Shown: one piece after another, positions 50,202-57,894 of the stretch
How the letters are laid out: the number at the start of each line of letters is the position of its first letter
Position numbering within the stretch: position 1 is the first letter of the stretch
Origin: Azohydromonas caseinilytica
GTDB lineage: Bacteria > Pseudomonadota > Gammaproteobacteria > Burkholderiales > Burkholderiaceae_C
Reading direction: 5' to 3'
NCBI RefSeq assembly: GCF_012927045.1
Contig: NZ_JABBFW010000012.1
Coordinates: forward strand, 1 to 64,000
DNA: 64,000 nucleotides
The notes under the pieces: generated by a model
The model's input: the letters and a program-made list of their open reading frames with translations, nothing else
Told to the model about the DNA's origin: nothing
The model's database searches: none
Program-made: the position numbers and the translations under genes

Positions 50202-52002
50202 GGAGCTGGCGCGCGAGCGCGTCGGGCGTGAAGGGAACGTAGCGGCCCGCGGCGTCGTCGCGCACGTACAGCGGGTCCTTCACCAGGACGGTATCGAAGC
50301 CCTCGCGCTGCAGGTCCACCTTGCGCAGCTTGTAGTTGCCCGTCATGTCGGCCGCGGCGGGCAGGCGCACGAACAGCGGCCGCGCGTAGCGGGGCAGCCG
50401 CTGCGCGGCAAAGGCCCAGAAGGCGGCCGGGTCGAACTCGTGGCCCGGCTGCATCACCACCGCCGCCATGCCGGCGCGGCCCTCGTGGCCCGGCACCTTC
50501 ACGCCGTAGATCGTGAGGGCCTCCATGCCCGGGAAGTCGCCGAGCTGGTCGGTGACCTCGGCCGTGGACACGTTCTCGCTGTTCCAGCGGTAGGTGTCAC
50601 CGATGCGGTCCACGAACCAGCAGTAGCCGTCGGCGTCGCAGCGCAGCAAGTCGCCCGAGGCCCACCAGGCATCGCCCTTGCGGAAGACGTCGCGCAGGAT
50701 CTTGCGCTCGGTGGCCTCGGCCGAGGTGTAACCCTCGAAGCGGCCGGCCGTCTGGTCCGGCAGGTCCAGGATCATGCCGATGGCCTCGCCGGGCTCGTCC
50801 ACGCCGGCGAGCTGCAGGAGGCCGTCCGGGCCGCGCACGTGCGTCTCGGTTTCCGGATCGAAGCGCACGATGCGCAGGTTGGTCTTCTCCCAGAACGGCA
50901 CCCGGCCGCAGCTGCCCACGCGGTTGTCGAGGTTGATGAGGTTGGTGTTGGACTCGGTGGAGCCCCAGCCCTCGTAGATCTGCATCGGCCCGAAGCGGCT
51001 CACCCACTGCTCCCAGATCTCGCGTGCCAGGCCCGCGCCGATCATGCGGCGCAGCGAGTGGTCGCGGTCATCACCGTGCGGCGCCTCGCTGAGCAGGAAG
51101 CGGCAGATCTCGCCCACGTACTGGCAGGTGGTGACGCCGTGGCGGCGCACGTCGCTCCAGAACTCGCGCCGGCTGAACTTGCGCCGCAGCAGCATCGACG
51201 CCCCCCGCGCGATGGCGGTGCTGGCCGCCGACAGCGACGCCGCGCCGTGGTAGAGCGGCAGGAAGACGTAGAAGCAGTCCTGCGGCTCCACATCCATCGT
51301 CACGGCCATCACGTCGCCCGTGATGAGCCAGCGTGCATGGCTGATGCGCGCGGCCTTGGGCAGCCCGGTGGTGCCCGACGTGAAGATGTAGATGGCCGGC
51401 TGTTCGGCCACGAGCCCGGCACGCCAGTGCGCCGGCGGATCGGTATCGGGCGCGTCCGCCACCGAGGCGGCCAGGTCCAGCGTGCAGCGCCGGCTCTGCG
51501 CGGCCGGGGCCGGCCGCTCCGGGTCGCCCCACAGCCACAGGTCGAGCCCGGTCAGCCCTTCGAAAAGCCCCAGGCACTCCTCGCCCACGATGACGCGCGT
51601 GGCGGCGGTCACTTCCAGCGCATTGGCCAGGGGCCGCCCGCCAACATGCGTGTTGAGGAAGGCCGCCACGGCCCCGATTTTGGCCAGGGCCAGCCAGGCA
51701 TAGAAGAAGGCCGGCCGGTTCTCGATGCAGATCGCCACGACCTCGCCCCGGCGCACACCGTGCGCGTGGAGCGCGTGCGCGGCCCGGTTGACGCGCCGGT
51801 TGAGCTCGGCGTAGTCCAGGCGCTCGTCGCCGTAGAGCAACGCCGTGCGCGGGCCGTGCTCGCGCACGGCCGCCTCCAGGCGCTCGGCAATGCCTTCGGT
51901 CTGCGAGGCTCGGTGCCGCGCGGCCGCCGCGTTGCGGCGGTCGAGCTTGGCCTGCGTCACCTCGCGCGGCACCACGGAATCGGTCAGGGAAGATGGACTC
52001 AT
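50194..52002 (-). CDS. long-chain/steroid acyl-CoA synthetase, FATP (FadD6/FadD17) type
   Basis: A 602-residue ligase of the very-long-chain acyl-CoA synthetase/fatty-acid transport protein branch. The P-loop is YIFTSGTTGLPKAARISHAR, followed by FLPLYHGAASLSA, YEGWGSTESNTNLINLDNRV, ASGDLLRCDADGYCWFVDRI and GDTYRWNSENVSTAEV, the last being typical of this branch. Relatives activate sterol and bile-acid side-chain carboxylates (bile acyl-CoA synthetase belongs to the same branch). It therefore likely starts side-chain beta-oxidation. The ATG at 52002 is two bases before the stop of the acyl-CoA dehydrogenase gene, reading in the operon's direction. Confidence 0.88.
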   Translation of the reverse strand: MSPSSLTDSVVPREVTQAKLDRRNAAAARHRASQTEGIAERLEAAVREHGPRTALLYGDERLDYAELNRRVNRAAHALHAHGVRRGEVVAICIENRPAFFYAWLALAKIGAVAAFLNTHVGGRPLANALEVTAATRVIVGEECLGLFEGLTGLDLWLWGDPERPAPAAQSRRCTLDLAASVADAPDTDPPAHWRAGLVAEQPAIYIFTSGTTGLPKAARISHARWLITGDVMAVTMDVEPQDCFYVFLPLYHGAASLSAASTAIARGASMLLRRKFSRREFWSDVRRHGVTTCQYVGEICRFLLSEAPHGDDRDHSLRRMIGAGLAREIWEQWVSRFGPMQIYEGWGSTESNTNLINLDNRVGSCGRVPFWEKTNLRIVRFDPETETHVRGPDGLLQLAGVDEPGEAIGMILDLPDQTAGRFEGYTSAEATERKILRDVFRKGDAWWASGDLLRCDADGYCWFVDRIGDTYRWNSENVSTAEVTDQLGDFPGMEALTIYGVKVPGHEGRAGMAAVVMQPGHEFDPAAFWAFAAQRLPRYARPLFVRLPAAADMTGNYKLRKVDLQREGFDTVLVKDPLYVRDDAAGRYVPFTPDALARQLHV

Positions 52003-52004
52003 GG

Positions 52005-53186
52005 TCAGCGCACGGGCCGCGGCAGGCCCATTCCGAATTGCGCGATCAGCTCGCGCTGGATTTCGTTGGTCCCGCCGCCGAAGGTGTTGACGGTGGCGGC
52101 GCGGATTTCGTACTCCAGCTCGCCCATGAGGTAGGCGGCGCTGCTGCCGCCGCGCACCAGCGCGCTGGAGCCGACGATGTCCTGCAGGCTGCGCAGGATC
52201 TCCAGCACGCTCTCGCTGCCGTAGACCTTGGTGGCCGAGGCCAGCGCCACGTCCATCTCGCCGGCTTCCAGGGCCGCGGCGATGCGGAAGTTGGTGACGC
52301 GCATGGCTTCGAGCCGCGCGTAGCACTCGGCGAAGGCACGCCGCACCCAGGGCGCGTCGATCGCGCGGCGGCCCTGCTCGTCACGCGCCTTGGCCCACAG
52401 CAGCACCTTGCGGAACGGGCCGAACACCCGGTCGGCCCAGGCGCCCAGCCCCAGCCGCTCGTGGTTGAGCTGCGCGGTGACGAGCTTCCAGCCGCCGTGC
52501 AGCTCGCCCACCAGCCTGTCGGCGGGCACCTCCACGTTGTCGTAGTAGGTGGCCGCAGTCATGTTGCCCACCGTCTCGATGACCGTGTGCGAGAAGCCGT
52601 GGGCCTGCGTGTCCACGATCAGGATCGAGATGCCCTTGTGGCGTGGCAGCTCGGTGCTGGTGCGCGCGGCCAGCCACAGGAAGTCGGCGCCCTCGGCGCC
52701 CGAGGTCCAGAGCTTGTTGCCGTTGACCACGAAACGGCCCGAGGGCAGCTCGCCTTCCAGGCGCGCCTGGGTCTTGAGCGCGGCCAGGTCCGAGCCGGCG
52801 CCGGGTTCGGAGTAGGCGATGGCGAAGACGATCTCCCCGGCGGCGATGCCCGGCAGGAAACGGGCCTTCTGGGCCGCGCTGCCGTGCTCCATCAGCGCCG
52901 GGCCCACCGTGCTGATGGTGACGAAGGGCAGCGGCGCCCCGGCGATGTTGGCCTCCTCGAAGAAGATCAGCTGCTCGGTGGCGGCGTAGCCCTGGCCGCC
53001 GTGCTCCTTGGGCCAGCCCACGGCCAGCCAGCCATCACGTCCCATCTGGCGGATGACGCCGCGGAACTCCTCCCCGGCCTCGGCGCCGCGCAGCCTCGCG
53101 CGCAGCTCGGGCGTCATGAGCTTGTTGAAGTAGCTGCGCACCTTCAGGCGCAGCCGGTGCTGCTCGGGCGTGAGATCGACGAACAT
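52005..53186 (-). CDS. acyl-CoA dehydrogenase, ChsE4/FadE26-like
   Basis: A 393-residue acyl-CoA dehydrogenase. It begins MFVDLTPEQHRLRLKVRSYF, a start close to FadE26 (ChsE4) of mycobacteria, and includes AIAYSEPGAGSDLAALKTQA, VNGNKLWTSGAEGADFLWLA and the FAD-binding VNTFGGGTNEIQRELIAQF. With a smaller partner (probably 54781-55920, compare FadE27) it would dehydrogenate steroid side-chain CoA esters. GTG at 53192 is also in frame, but AAGGAG is only three bases from it and nine from the ATG at 53186, which I prefer. The start lies six bases after the aldolase stop. Confidence 0.88.
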   Translation of the reverse strand: MFVDLTPEQHRLRLKVRSYFNKLMTPELRARLRGAEAGEEFRGVIRQMGRDGWLAVGWPKEHGGQGYAATEQLIFFEEANIAGAPLPFVTISTVGPALMEHGSAAQKARFLPGIAAGEIVFAIAYSEPGAGSDLAALKTQARLEGELPSGRFVVNGNKLWTSGAEGADFLWLAARTSTELPRHKGISILIVDTQAHGFSHTVIETVGNMTAATYYDNVEVPADRLVGELHGGWKLVTAQLNHERLGLGAWADRVFGPFRKVLLWAKARDEQGRRAIDAPWVRRAFAECYARLEAMRVTNFRIAAALEAGEMDVALASATKVYGSESVLEILRSLQDIVGSSALVRGGSSAAYLMGELEYEIRAATVNTFGGGTNEIQRELIAQFGMGLPRPVR

Positions 53187-53192
53187 GCTCAC

Positions 53193-54377
53193 TCACTCCT
53201 TCCCGAGGATCAGGCCGCTGGTGGGCACGCCGGTGCCGGCCGTGACCAGCACGTTGCGCACGTCCGCGACCTGGTTGGTGGCGCTTCCGCGCACCTGGCG
53301 CACGGCCTCGGCCACGCCGTTCATGCCGTGGATGTAGGCCTCGCCCAGCTGCCCCCCGTGCGTGTTGACCGGCAGCAGCCCGCCGCGGGCATGGTGGCCC
53401 GCGCGCACGAAGTCCTTGGCTTCGCCCCGCGGGCAGAAGCCGAACTCCTCCAGCTGCGGCAGCACGAAGGGCGTGAAGTGGTCGTAGATCACGGCCGTCT
53501 GCACGTCGGCCGGGCGCAGCCCGCTCTGCTGCCACAGCTGCCGCGCCACCAGCCCCATCTCGGGCAGGCCGGTGATGTCGTCGCGGTAGAAGGAGGTCAT
53601 GCTCTGCTGCCCCTCGCTGATGCCCTGGGCCGCGCCCTTGACCAGCACCAGCGGCTGCCTGAGGTCGCGTGCGCGCTCGGCGGAGGTGATCACCATCGCC
53701 ACCGCGCCGTCGCTCTCCTGGCAGCAGTCGAGCAGGTGCAGCGGCTCGGCGATCCAGCGGCTCTTCTGGTGGTCCTCCAGCGTGATCGGCTTGCCGTGGA
53801 AGAAGGCCGCCGGGTTGGTGGCCGCGAAGTCGCGCGCGGCCACGGCGACGCGGCCGAAGTCCTCGCTGGTGGCACCCCAGCGGTGCATGTAGCGCCGCGC
53901 GAACATCGCCACCCATGCCGCCGGCGTGTGGAAGCCGCTGGGCATGTACCAGCCGTAGTTGACGTTGTCGAACACCGGCGCCGAGCCGAAGCCGTAACTG
54001 CCCGAGCCAAAGCGGTACCAGCTGCGCTCGTTCATGGCCCGGTAGACGACCACGGTGCGGGCCACGCCGCTGGCCACGGCCATGGCCGCGTGCATGACCG
54101 GCGCGCAGGCCGCGCCGCCGCCGTGCGGGATCTGCGAGAAGAACTTGACGTCGGTGGCCCCGAGCAGCCGCGCGATCTCGTAGTCGGGCACCTTGTCCAT
54201 GGTGTACGAGCAGAAGCCGTCCACCTCCTTCGGGTCGATGCCCGCGTCGGCCAGCGCGGCGAGCGTGGCCTCCATCGCCAGGCGCAGCTCGGTGCGGCCG
54301 GAGTTCTTGCTGAATTCGGTGGCGCCCAGGCCGGCGATGGCGGCGCGGCCGGAGATGCTGATGTCGCTGGTGCTCAT
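53193..54377 (-). CDS. Ltp2-like steroid side-chain aldolase (SCP2-thiolase family)
   Basis: A 394-residue thiolase-fold protein. It begins MSTSDISISGRAAIAGLGAT with the family phrase ATEFSKNSGRTELRLAMEAT, and contains GGGAACAPVMHAAMAVASGV, GWYMPSGFHTPAAWVAMFAR, DHFTPFVLPQLEEFGFCPRG and LPVNTHGGQLGEAYIHGMNG. These fit Ltp2-type retro-aldolases, which with a DUF35-containing partner (ChsH2) release propionyl-CoA from the C17 side chain. The expected partners, a MaoC protein and a MaoC-DUF35 fusion, are encoded immediately upstream. It overlaps the MaoC gene by four bases (ATGA). A different cleavage chemistry is possible for non-sterol substrates. Confidence 0.88.
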   Translation of the reverse strand: MSTSDISISGRAAIAGLGATEFSKNSGRTELRLAMEATLAALADAGIDPKEVDGFCSYTMDKVPDYEIARLLGATDVKFFSQIPHGGGAACAPVMHAAMAVASGVARTVVVYRAMNERSWYRFGSGSYGFGSAPVFDNVNYGWYMPSGFHTPAAWVAMFARRYMHRWGATSEDFGRVAVAARDFAATNPAAFFHGKPITLEDHQKSRWIAEPLHLLDCCQESDGAVAMVITSAERARDLRQPLVLVKGAAQGISEGQQSMTSFYRDDITGLPEMGLVARQLWQQSGLRPADVQTAVIYDHFTPFVLPQLEEFGFCPRGEAKDFVRAGHHARGGLLPVNTHGGQLGEAYIHGMNGVAEAVRQVRGSATNQVADVRNVLVTAGTGVPTSGLILGKE

Positions 54378-54784
54378 GGCAGGAGGACCCTCACGGTGCC
54401 GGTGACGTGCGGGCCCATGGCGTTGGTGCCCTTGAGCGTGACCTCGACGCTGCGGTCCTCTTCCCGCCGGTCGGTGATCGCGCCGCTGAACTTCATCGTG
54501 TCGCCGGGGTAGTTGGGCGCCCCGAGCTTGATCTTGAGGCTGGCCAGGCGGCAGTCCGGCCCGGCCCAGTTCTCCACGAAGGCCTCCACCAGCCCGTTGG
54601 TGGTGAGGATGTTCATGAAGATGTGCGGCGAGCCCAGCTCGCGCGCGGCGTGCAGGTCGTGGTGGCCGGGGAAGAAGTCGCGCGTGGCGATGGCGCCGCC
54701 GGTCACCAGCGCCACGGTGATGGGAATCGAAACCGGCGGCAGTTCGTCGCCGAGCTTCACGCTGTCGAAGGCACGGGTGTTCAT
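54374..54784 (-). CDS. MaoC-like enoyl-CoA hydratase, ChsH1-like
   Basis: A 136-residue single-hotdog MaoC protein. The active region reads ATRDFFPGHHDLHAARELGS followed by FMNILTTNGLVEAFVENWAG, where the Asp and His of the hydratase motif are in the GHHD segment. ChsH1 of mycobacteria has this size and associates with ChsH2 to hydrate steroid side-chain enoyl-CoA before the retro-aldol step. Gene order here (MaoC-DUF35, dehydrogenase, MaoC, Ltp2-like, dehydrogenase) reproduces that of the mycobacterial intracellular growth operon in content. Both ends overlap neighbouring genes by four bases. Confidence 0.87.
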   Translation of the reverse strand: MNTRAFDSVKLGDELPPVSIPITVALVTGGAIATRDFFPGHHDLHAARELGSPHIFMNILTTNGLVEAFVENWAGPDCRLASLKIKLGAPNYPGDTMKFSGAITDRREEDRSVEVTLKGTNAMGPHVTGTVRVLLP

Positions 54785-55920
54785 GTGGTGGTGTCTTCCG
54801 GAAGGTCGTATTTCCAGCCCAGCCGATCGTTTTCGGCGAGCCAGTCGCCCAGGCGCTGCAGGTGCGCGTCACGGCCGCCGATCTCGGCGGACAGCGCGCG
54901 GCTCCAGTAGAGGAAGCGGTGGATCGGGTAGGTCACGTCCACGCCCATGCCGCCGTGCAGGTGCTGGCACTTGTGGCCGGCCAAGTGCGCCAGCTCGCAG
55001 GCCTGCGCGCGCACGGCCAGCGCCTGCGGCAGCGTGCCCAGGCCGGCATCGAGCCGGTACACCAGCTGCCACAGCGTGCTGCGCAGGGTCTCGATGCCGA
55101 TGTGGACGTCGGCCATCTGGCCGGCCACGAGCTGGAAGGTGCCGATGGCGCGGCCGAACTGCTGCCGCTCGCTGACGTACTGCACGGTGCGCCGCGCCTG
55201 CTCGGCCGACACGCCCAGCTGCAGCGCCGCCAGGCAGGCGATGGCCCGGGGCTCGACCCAGCCATGGGCGGCGGCCTGCAGCACCGCGTCGTCGGGCAGC
55301 GCCACGCCGTCGAGCCGCAGGTCCGCGACGCCCAGGTGGTGCTGGCTCAGGCCGCTGCGGCGCTGCACGCCCGGTGCCGAGAGGTCCAGCAGCACGAGCC
55401 GCGGCTGTCCGTCGCAGTCGGCGCCCAGCAGCGCGAAGCGCGCGTCGGCGCCCAGCGGCACCGCGTTGACCTCGCCGTCGAGCCGCCATCCGTGCGTGCC
55501 GCTGCGCGACAGCGCCAGGCCCGCACCGCGCGGGACCGAGAGTGCGCCCGGAGACAGGGTGAGCATGGCGCTGCCGTCCATGGCCGGCGCCAGCACCTGC
55601 GGCACCAGCGCCGGCGCGCCGAAACGCGCCACCGCCGCCGCGGCCAGCTGGTGCTGCCACAGCGGCACCAGCGCCAGCGCACGGCCCTGCGCCTCCAGCA
55701 CGCCCATGAGCTCGGTCATGCCCAGGCCCAGCCCGCCATGCTCCTCGGGCACCAGCACACCGTGCAGGCCAAGGTCGATGCAGGCGGGCCACAAGGCACG
55801 CAGGTGGCTGTCGCCCGAGGTGTCGTGCGCGCGCAGCTGCGCATCGCCGCAATGGTCCTCGAAGAGGGTGCGCGCCGACTCGGCAAAGGCGCGCTGGTCG
55901 TCGTTGAGCGAGAAATCCAT
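54781..55920 (-). CDS. acyl-CoA dehydrogenase, ChsE5/FadE27-like short subunit
   Basis: A 379-residue dehydrogenase-family protein (MDFSLNDDQRAFAESARTLF). The helical C-terminus is typical: VSERQQFGRAIGTFQLVAGQ, HKCQHLHGGMGVDVTYPIHR. The beta domain lacks the usual FAD-contact motif of the S-E-P-G-A-G-S-D type, which marks it as the complementary subunit of a heteromeric enzyme, most likely with the product of 52005-53186. It is placed between the MaoC and MaoC-DUF35 genes, with a four-base overlap downstream. The downstream Ltp2-like enzyme would use its product after hydration. Confidence 0.87.
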   Translation of the reverse strand: MDFSLNDDQRAFAESARTLFEDHCGDAQLRAHDTSGDSHLRALWPACIDLGLHGVLVPEEHGGLGLGMTELMGVLEAQGRALALVPLWQHQLAAAAVARFGAPALVPQVLAPAMDGSAMLTLSPGALSVPRGAGLALSRSGTHGWRLDGEVNAVPLGADARFALLGADCDGQPRLVLLDLSAPGVQRRSGLSQHHLGVADLRLDGVALPDDAVLQAAAHGWVEPRAIACLAALQLGVSAEQARRTVQYVSERQQFGRAIGTFQLVAGQMADVHIGIETLRSTLWQLVYRLDAGLGTLPQALAVRAQACELAHLAGHKCQHLHGGMGVDVTYPIHRFLYWSRALSAEIGGRDAHLQRLGDWLAENDRLGWKYDLPEDTTT

Positions 55921-55936
55921 GGTGAGCCCCTCGCCC

Positions 55937-56899
55937 TCAGCCGGCCACCGGCCGGAACTGCGGCAGCACGATGTCGTCGCTGCCCTCGGGTGCGCCGACC
56001 TCGAAGCGGTTGAACTCGACCTGCACCGCCTGGCCGATGTGCACGTCCGCGGGCTTGACGCCCACGAGTTGCGCGATCAACCGCGTCCCCTCCTCCAGCT
56101 CGATCAGGCCGACGGGGTTCGGGTGCTCGAAGGGCGGCACCTCGGGGTAGTGCATCACGACGAAGGAGTACACGGTGCCGCGTCCGCTGGACTGCACGGT
56201 GTCCCAGTCGAAGGAATGGCACTGAGGGCAGGTCGGCCCGGGCGGATGGCGCAGCGTGCCGCAGCCCTTGCAGCGCTGGATCAGCAGCCGGCCCTGCCGC
56301 GCGCCGTCCCAGAAGAAGCGGGTGTCGTCGCTGATGCCCGGCGCCGGGCGCTTGATCTTGGGCGGCGCCGCGTCCTGCACGGCGGGCTTGGCTGCCGGTT
56401 GAGCCGGCCGGAACTTGAAGACCCGGAACAGCAGCTCGCCCACGCGCTCGTCGCCCTGGGCCTGCTGCGAGTAGAAGGTCATGCGCAGCGTGACGAAGAA
56501 GCCCGTGCCCAGCGCGGTGGTCTTCTCCTCGCCGATCGCGTCCAGCCGCGTGGTGTAGAACACCTTCTCGCCGGGCCTGAGGTAGCGCTCGAACTCCAGC
56601 TCCGAGTTCACCGCCACCACCGACGGGTAGCCCTGGGCCTCGATGAGCTTCAAGGCCTCGTAGGGGTTCTCGGTGGTCGAGCCCGGCGGGTAGTTGTTGA
56701 GCGTGGGGCCTTCCATGCACCAGACCTGGAGCATGGCGGGGGGCACCACCTCGCCGGCGGCGTAGCGCGGGTTGGTGATGCCCACGATCTCGGCCCACTG
56801 GCGTGCCATGGGCACGTTCACCGGGTCCCAGCCGTAGACACGGCCGTACTCCTTGCCCACGAGGGCGCGGACGTCCTTCATCCAATCGGGATCAGCCAC
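55937..56899 (-). CDS. MaoC-DUF35 fusion, ChsH2-like
   Basis: A 320-residue two-domain protein. The N-terminal hotdog (about 1-165) contains PRYAAGEVVPPAMLQVW and LRPGEKVFYTTRLDAIGEEK but no clear hydratase Asp-His motif, as in ChsH2, where this half is structural. The C-terminal DUF35 domain has a zinc ribbon at Cys210, Cys213, Cys224 and Cys227 and an OB fold with RGTVYSFVVMHYPEVPPFEH. DUF35 is needed by Ltp2 for aldolase activity. The GTG at 56899 was chosen because AAGGAG precedes it; it overlaps the SDR gene by eight bases. Confidence 0.86.
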   Translation of the reverse strand: MADPDWMKDVRALVGKEYGRVYGWDPVNVPMARQWAEIVGITNPRYAAGEVVPPAMLQVWCMEGPTLNNYPPGSTTENPYEALKLIEAQGYPSVVAVNSELEFERYLRPGEKVFYTTRLDAIGEEKTTALGTGFFVTLRMTFYSQQAQGDERVGELLFRVFKFRPAQPAAKPAVQDAAPPKIKRPAPGISDDTRFFWDGARQGRLLIQRCKGCGTLRHPPGPTCPQCHSFDWDTVQSSGRGTVYSFVVMHYPEVPPFEHPNPVGLIELEEGTRLIAQLVGVKPADVHIGQAVQVEFNRFEVGAPEGSDDIVLPQFRPVAG

Positions 56900-57680
56900 C
56901 CGTCTTCTCCTTTGCGTTGGATGCCGCCAGGAAGGCCGGCTGCTCGCCGCCTCCATGCAGCAGCAAGTTGCTCCCGCTGAGGTAACCCGCGCGGTGCGAG
57001 GCCACCCACAGGCAGGCCTCGGCCACGTCGGCAGGCTCGGCCATGCGGCCGGCAGGAATCGTTGCGGCGACGGCGGCGATGCCGGCGTCGTCGCCGTAGT
57101 GCAGGTGCGACTGCTCGGTGCGTACCAGTCCCGGGCTCACGGCCACGACGCGCACCTTGGGTGCCCACTCGACGGCCAGCGACGACACCAGGTGCAGCAC
57201 GGCCGCCTTGGCCGCCCCGTACGCGGCGGTGCCAGGCGAGGGGCGCAGCGCGCTGACGCTGCCGATGCACACGATCACGCCGCCCTCGGGCTGCTGCTGC
57301 ATCTGCGCGTTGGCCGCCTGCGCGGCATGCAGCGTCGAGAACAGGTTCAGCCGCAGCACGCCCTCGTGGAAGCGCGGCGAGGCGGTGGCCGCGTCGGCCA
57401 TGGGGCTGCCGCCGGCGTTGTGCACCAGCACGTCCAGCCGGCCGTGGCGCTGCACGACCGCGTTGACCAAGGCGCGCACGGCCTCGGCCTCGCGCACGTC
57501 GCAGGCCATGAACTCGGCGCTGCAGCCGCGGGCCGAGGGCAGCTCCTCGGGGGCGTGGCGGGCGCAGACGACGACCCGGGCGCCGGCGTCGAGGAAGGCC
57601 TGGGCGATGCCGCGGCCGATGCCCTTGGTGCCGCCGGTGACCAGCACCACGCGGCCCTCGTGGTCGGTGCAATTGCTCAT
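56892..57680 (-). CDS. short-chain dehydrogenase/reductase, first gene of the side-chain operon
   Basis: A 262-residue SDR with VVLVTGGTKGIGRGIAQAFL near 11-30, VLVHNAGGSPMADAA in the NNAG region (Asn to His-Asn variant), and the active-site run IGSVSALRPSPGTAAYGAAK. The ending GYLSGSNLLLHGGGE is normal. In the side-chain pathway an SDR oxidises the 3-hydroxyacyl-CoA before cleavage; a steroid 17beta- or 3-hydroxyl is an alternative. ATG 57680 fits the family N-terminus; a start 13 codons upstream is possible but would bring the operator to 24 bases. It heads the eleven-gene operon that ends at 45082. Confidence 0.86.
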   Translation of the reverse strand: MSNCTDHEGRVVLVTGGTKGIGRGIAQAFLDAGARVVVCARHAPEELPSARGCSAEFMACDVREAEAVRALVNAVVQRHGRLDVLVHNAGGSPMADAATASPRFHEGVLRLNLFSTLHAAQAANAQMQQQPEGGVIVCIGSVSALRPSPGTAAYGAAKAAVLHLVSSLAVEWAPKVRVVAVSPGLVRTEQSHLHYGDDAGIAAVAATIPAGRMAEPADVAEACLWVASHRAGYLSGSNLLLHGGGEQPAFLAASNAKEKTGG

Positions 57681-57743
57681 GATCTGCGTTGCGTCCTGGG
57701 AAGTCGTCACGGCGTCCAATCTAGGCAGCCGGCCTTGCGGCAG

Positions 57744-57761
57744 ACACGTCCAAAAGGACTA
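57744..57761 (-). promoter_or_regulatory. steroid-regulon dyad, copy 11, ahead of the side-chain operon
   Basis: Read toward the SDR at 57680 it is TAGTCCTTTTGGACGTGT. The core TAGTCC-N4-GGACG is intact, while the outer ATG is changed. It is 63 bases before the start codon and appears to control all eleven genes to 45082. Confidence 0.62.
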
Positions 57762-57818
57762 CCGGCGGGGCAGCGTCGATGCGCCGCGGATGGCCGGCGC
57801 ATGAGCCGCCGGTGCGCA

Positions 57819-57836
57819 GCGTCCGAACGGACGATG
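57819..57836 (+). promoter_or_regulatory. steroid-regulon dyad, copy 12
   Basis: GCGTCCGAACGGACGATG on the + strand, with the perfect core GTCCGAACGGAC. It is 58 bases before the ATG of the old-yellow-enzyme gene at 57895, in the common orientation. Confidence 0.67.
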
Positions 57837-57894
57837 CCGGGCGGCGGGCGGCTTCCACAATCCGCGCGGAGCCATTGCCCCGGAGGGAAACCGC

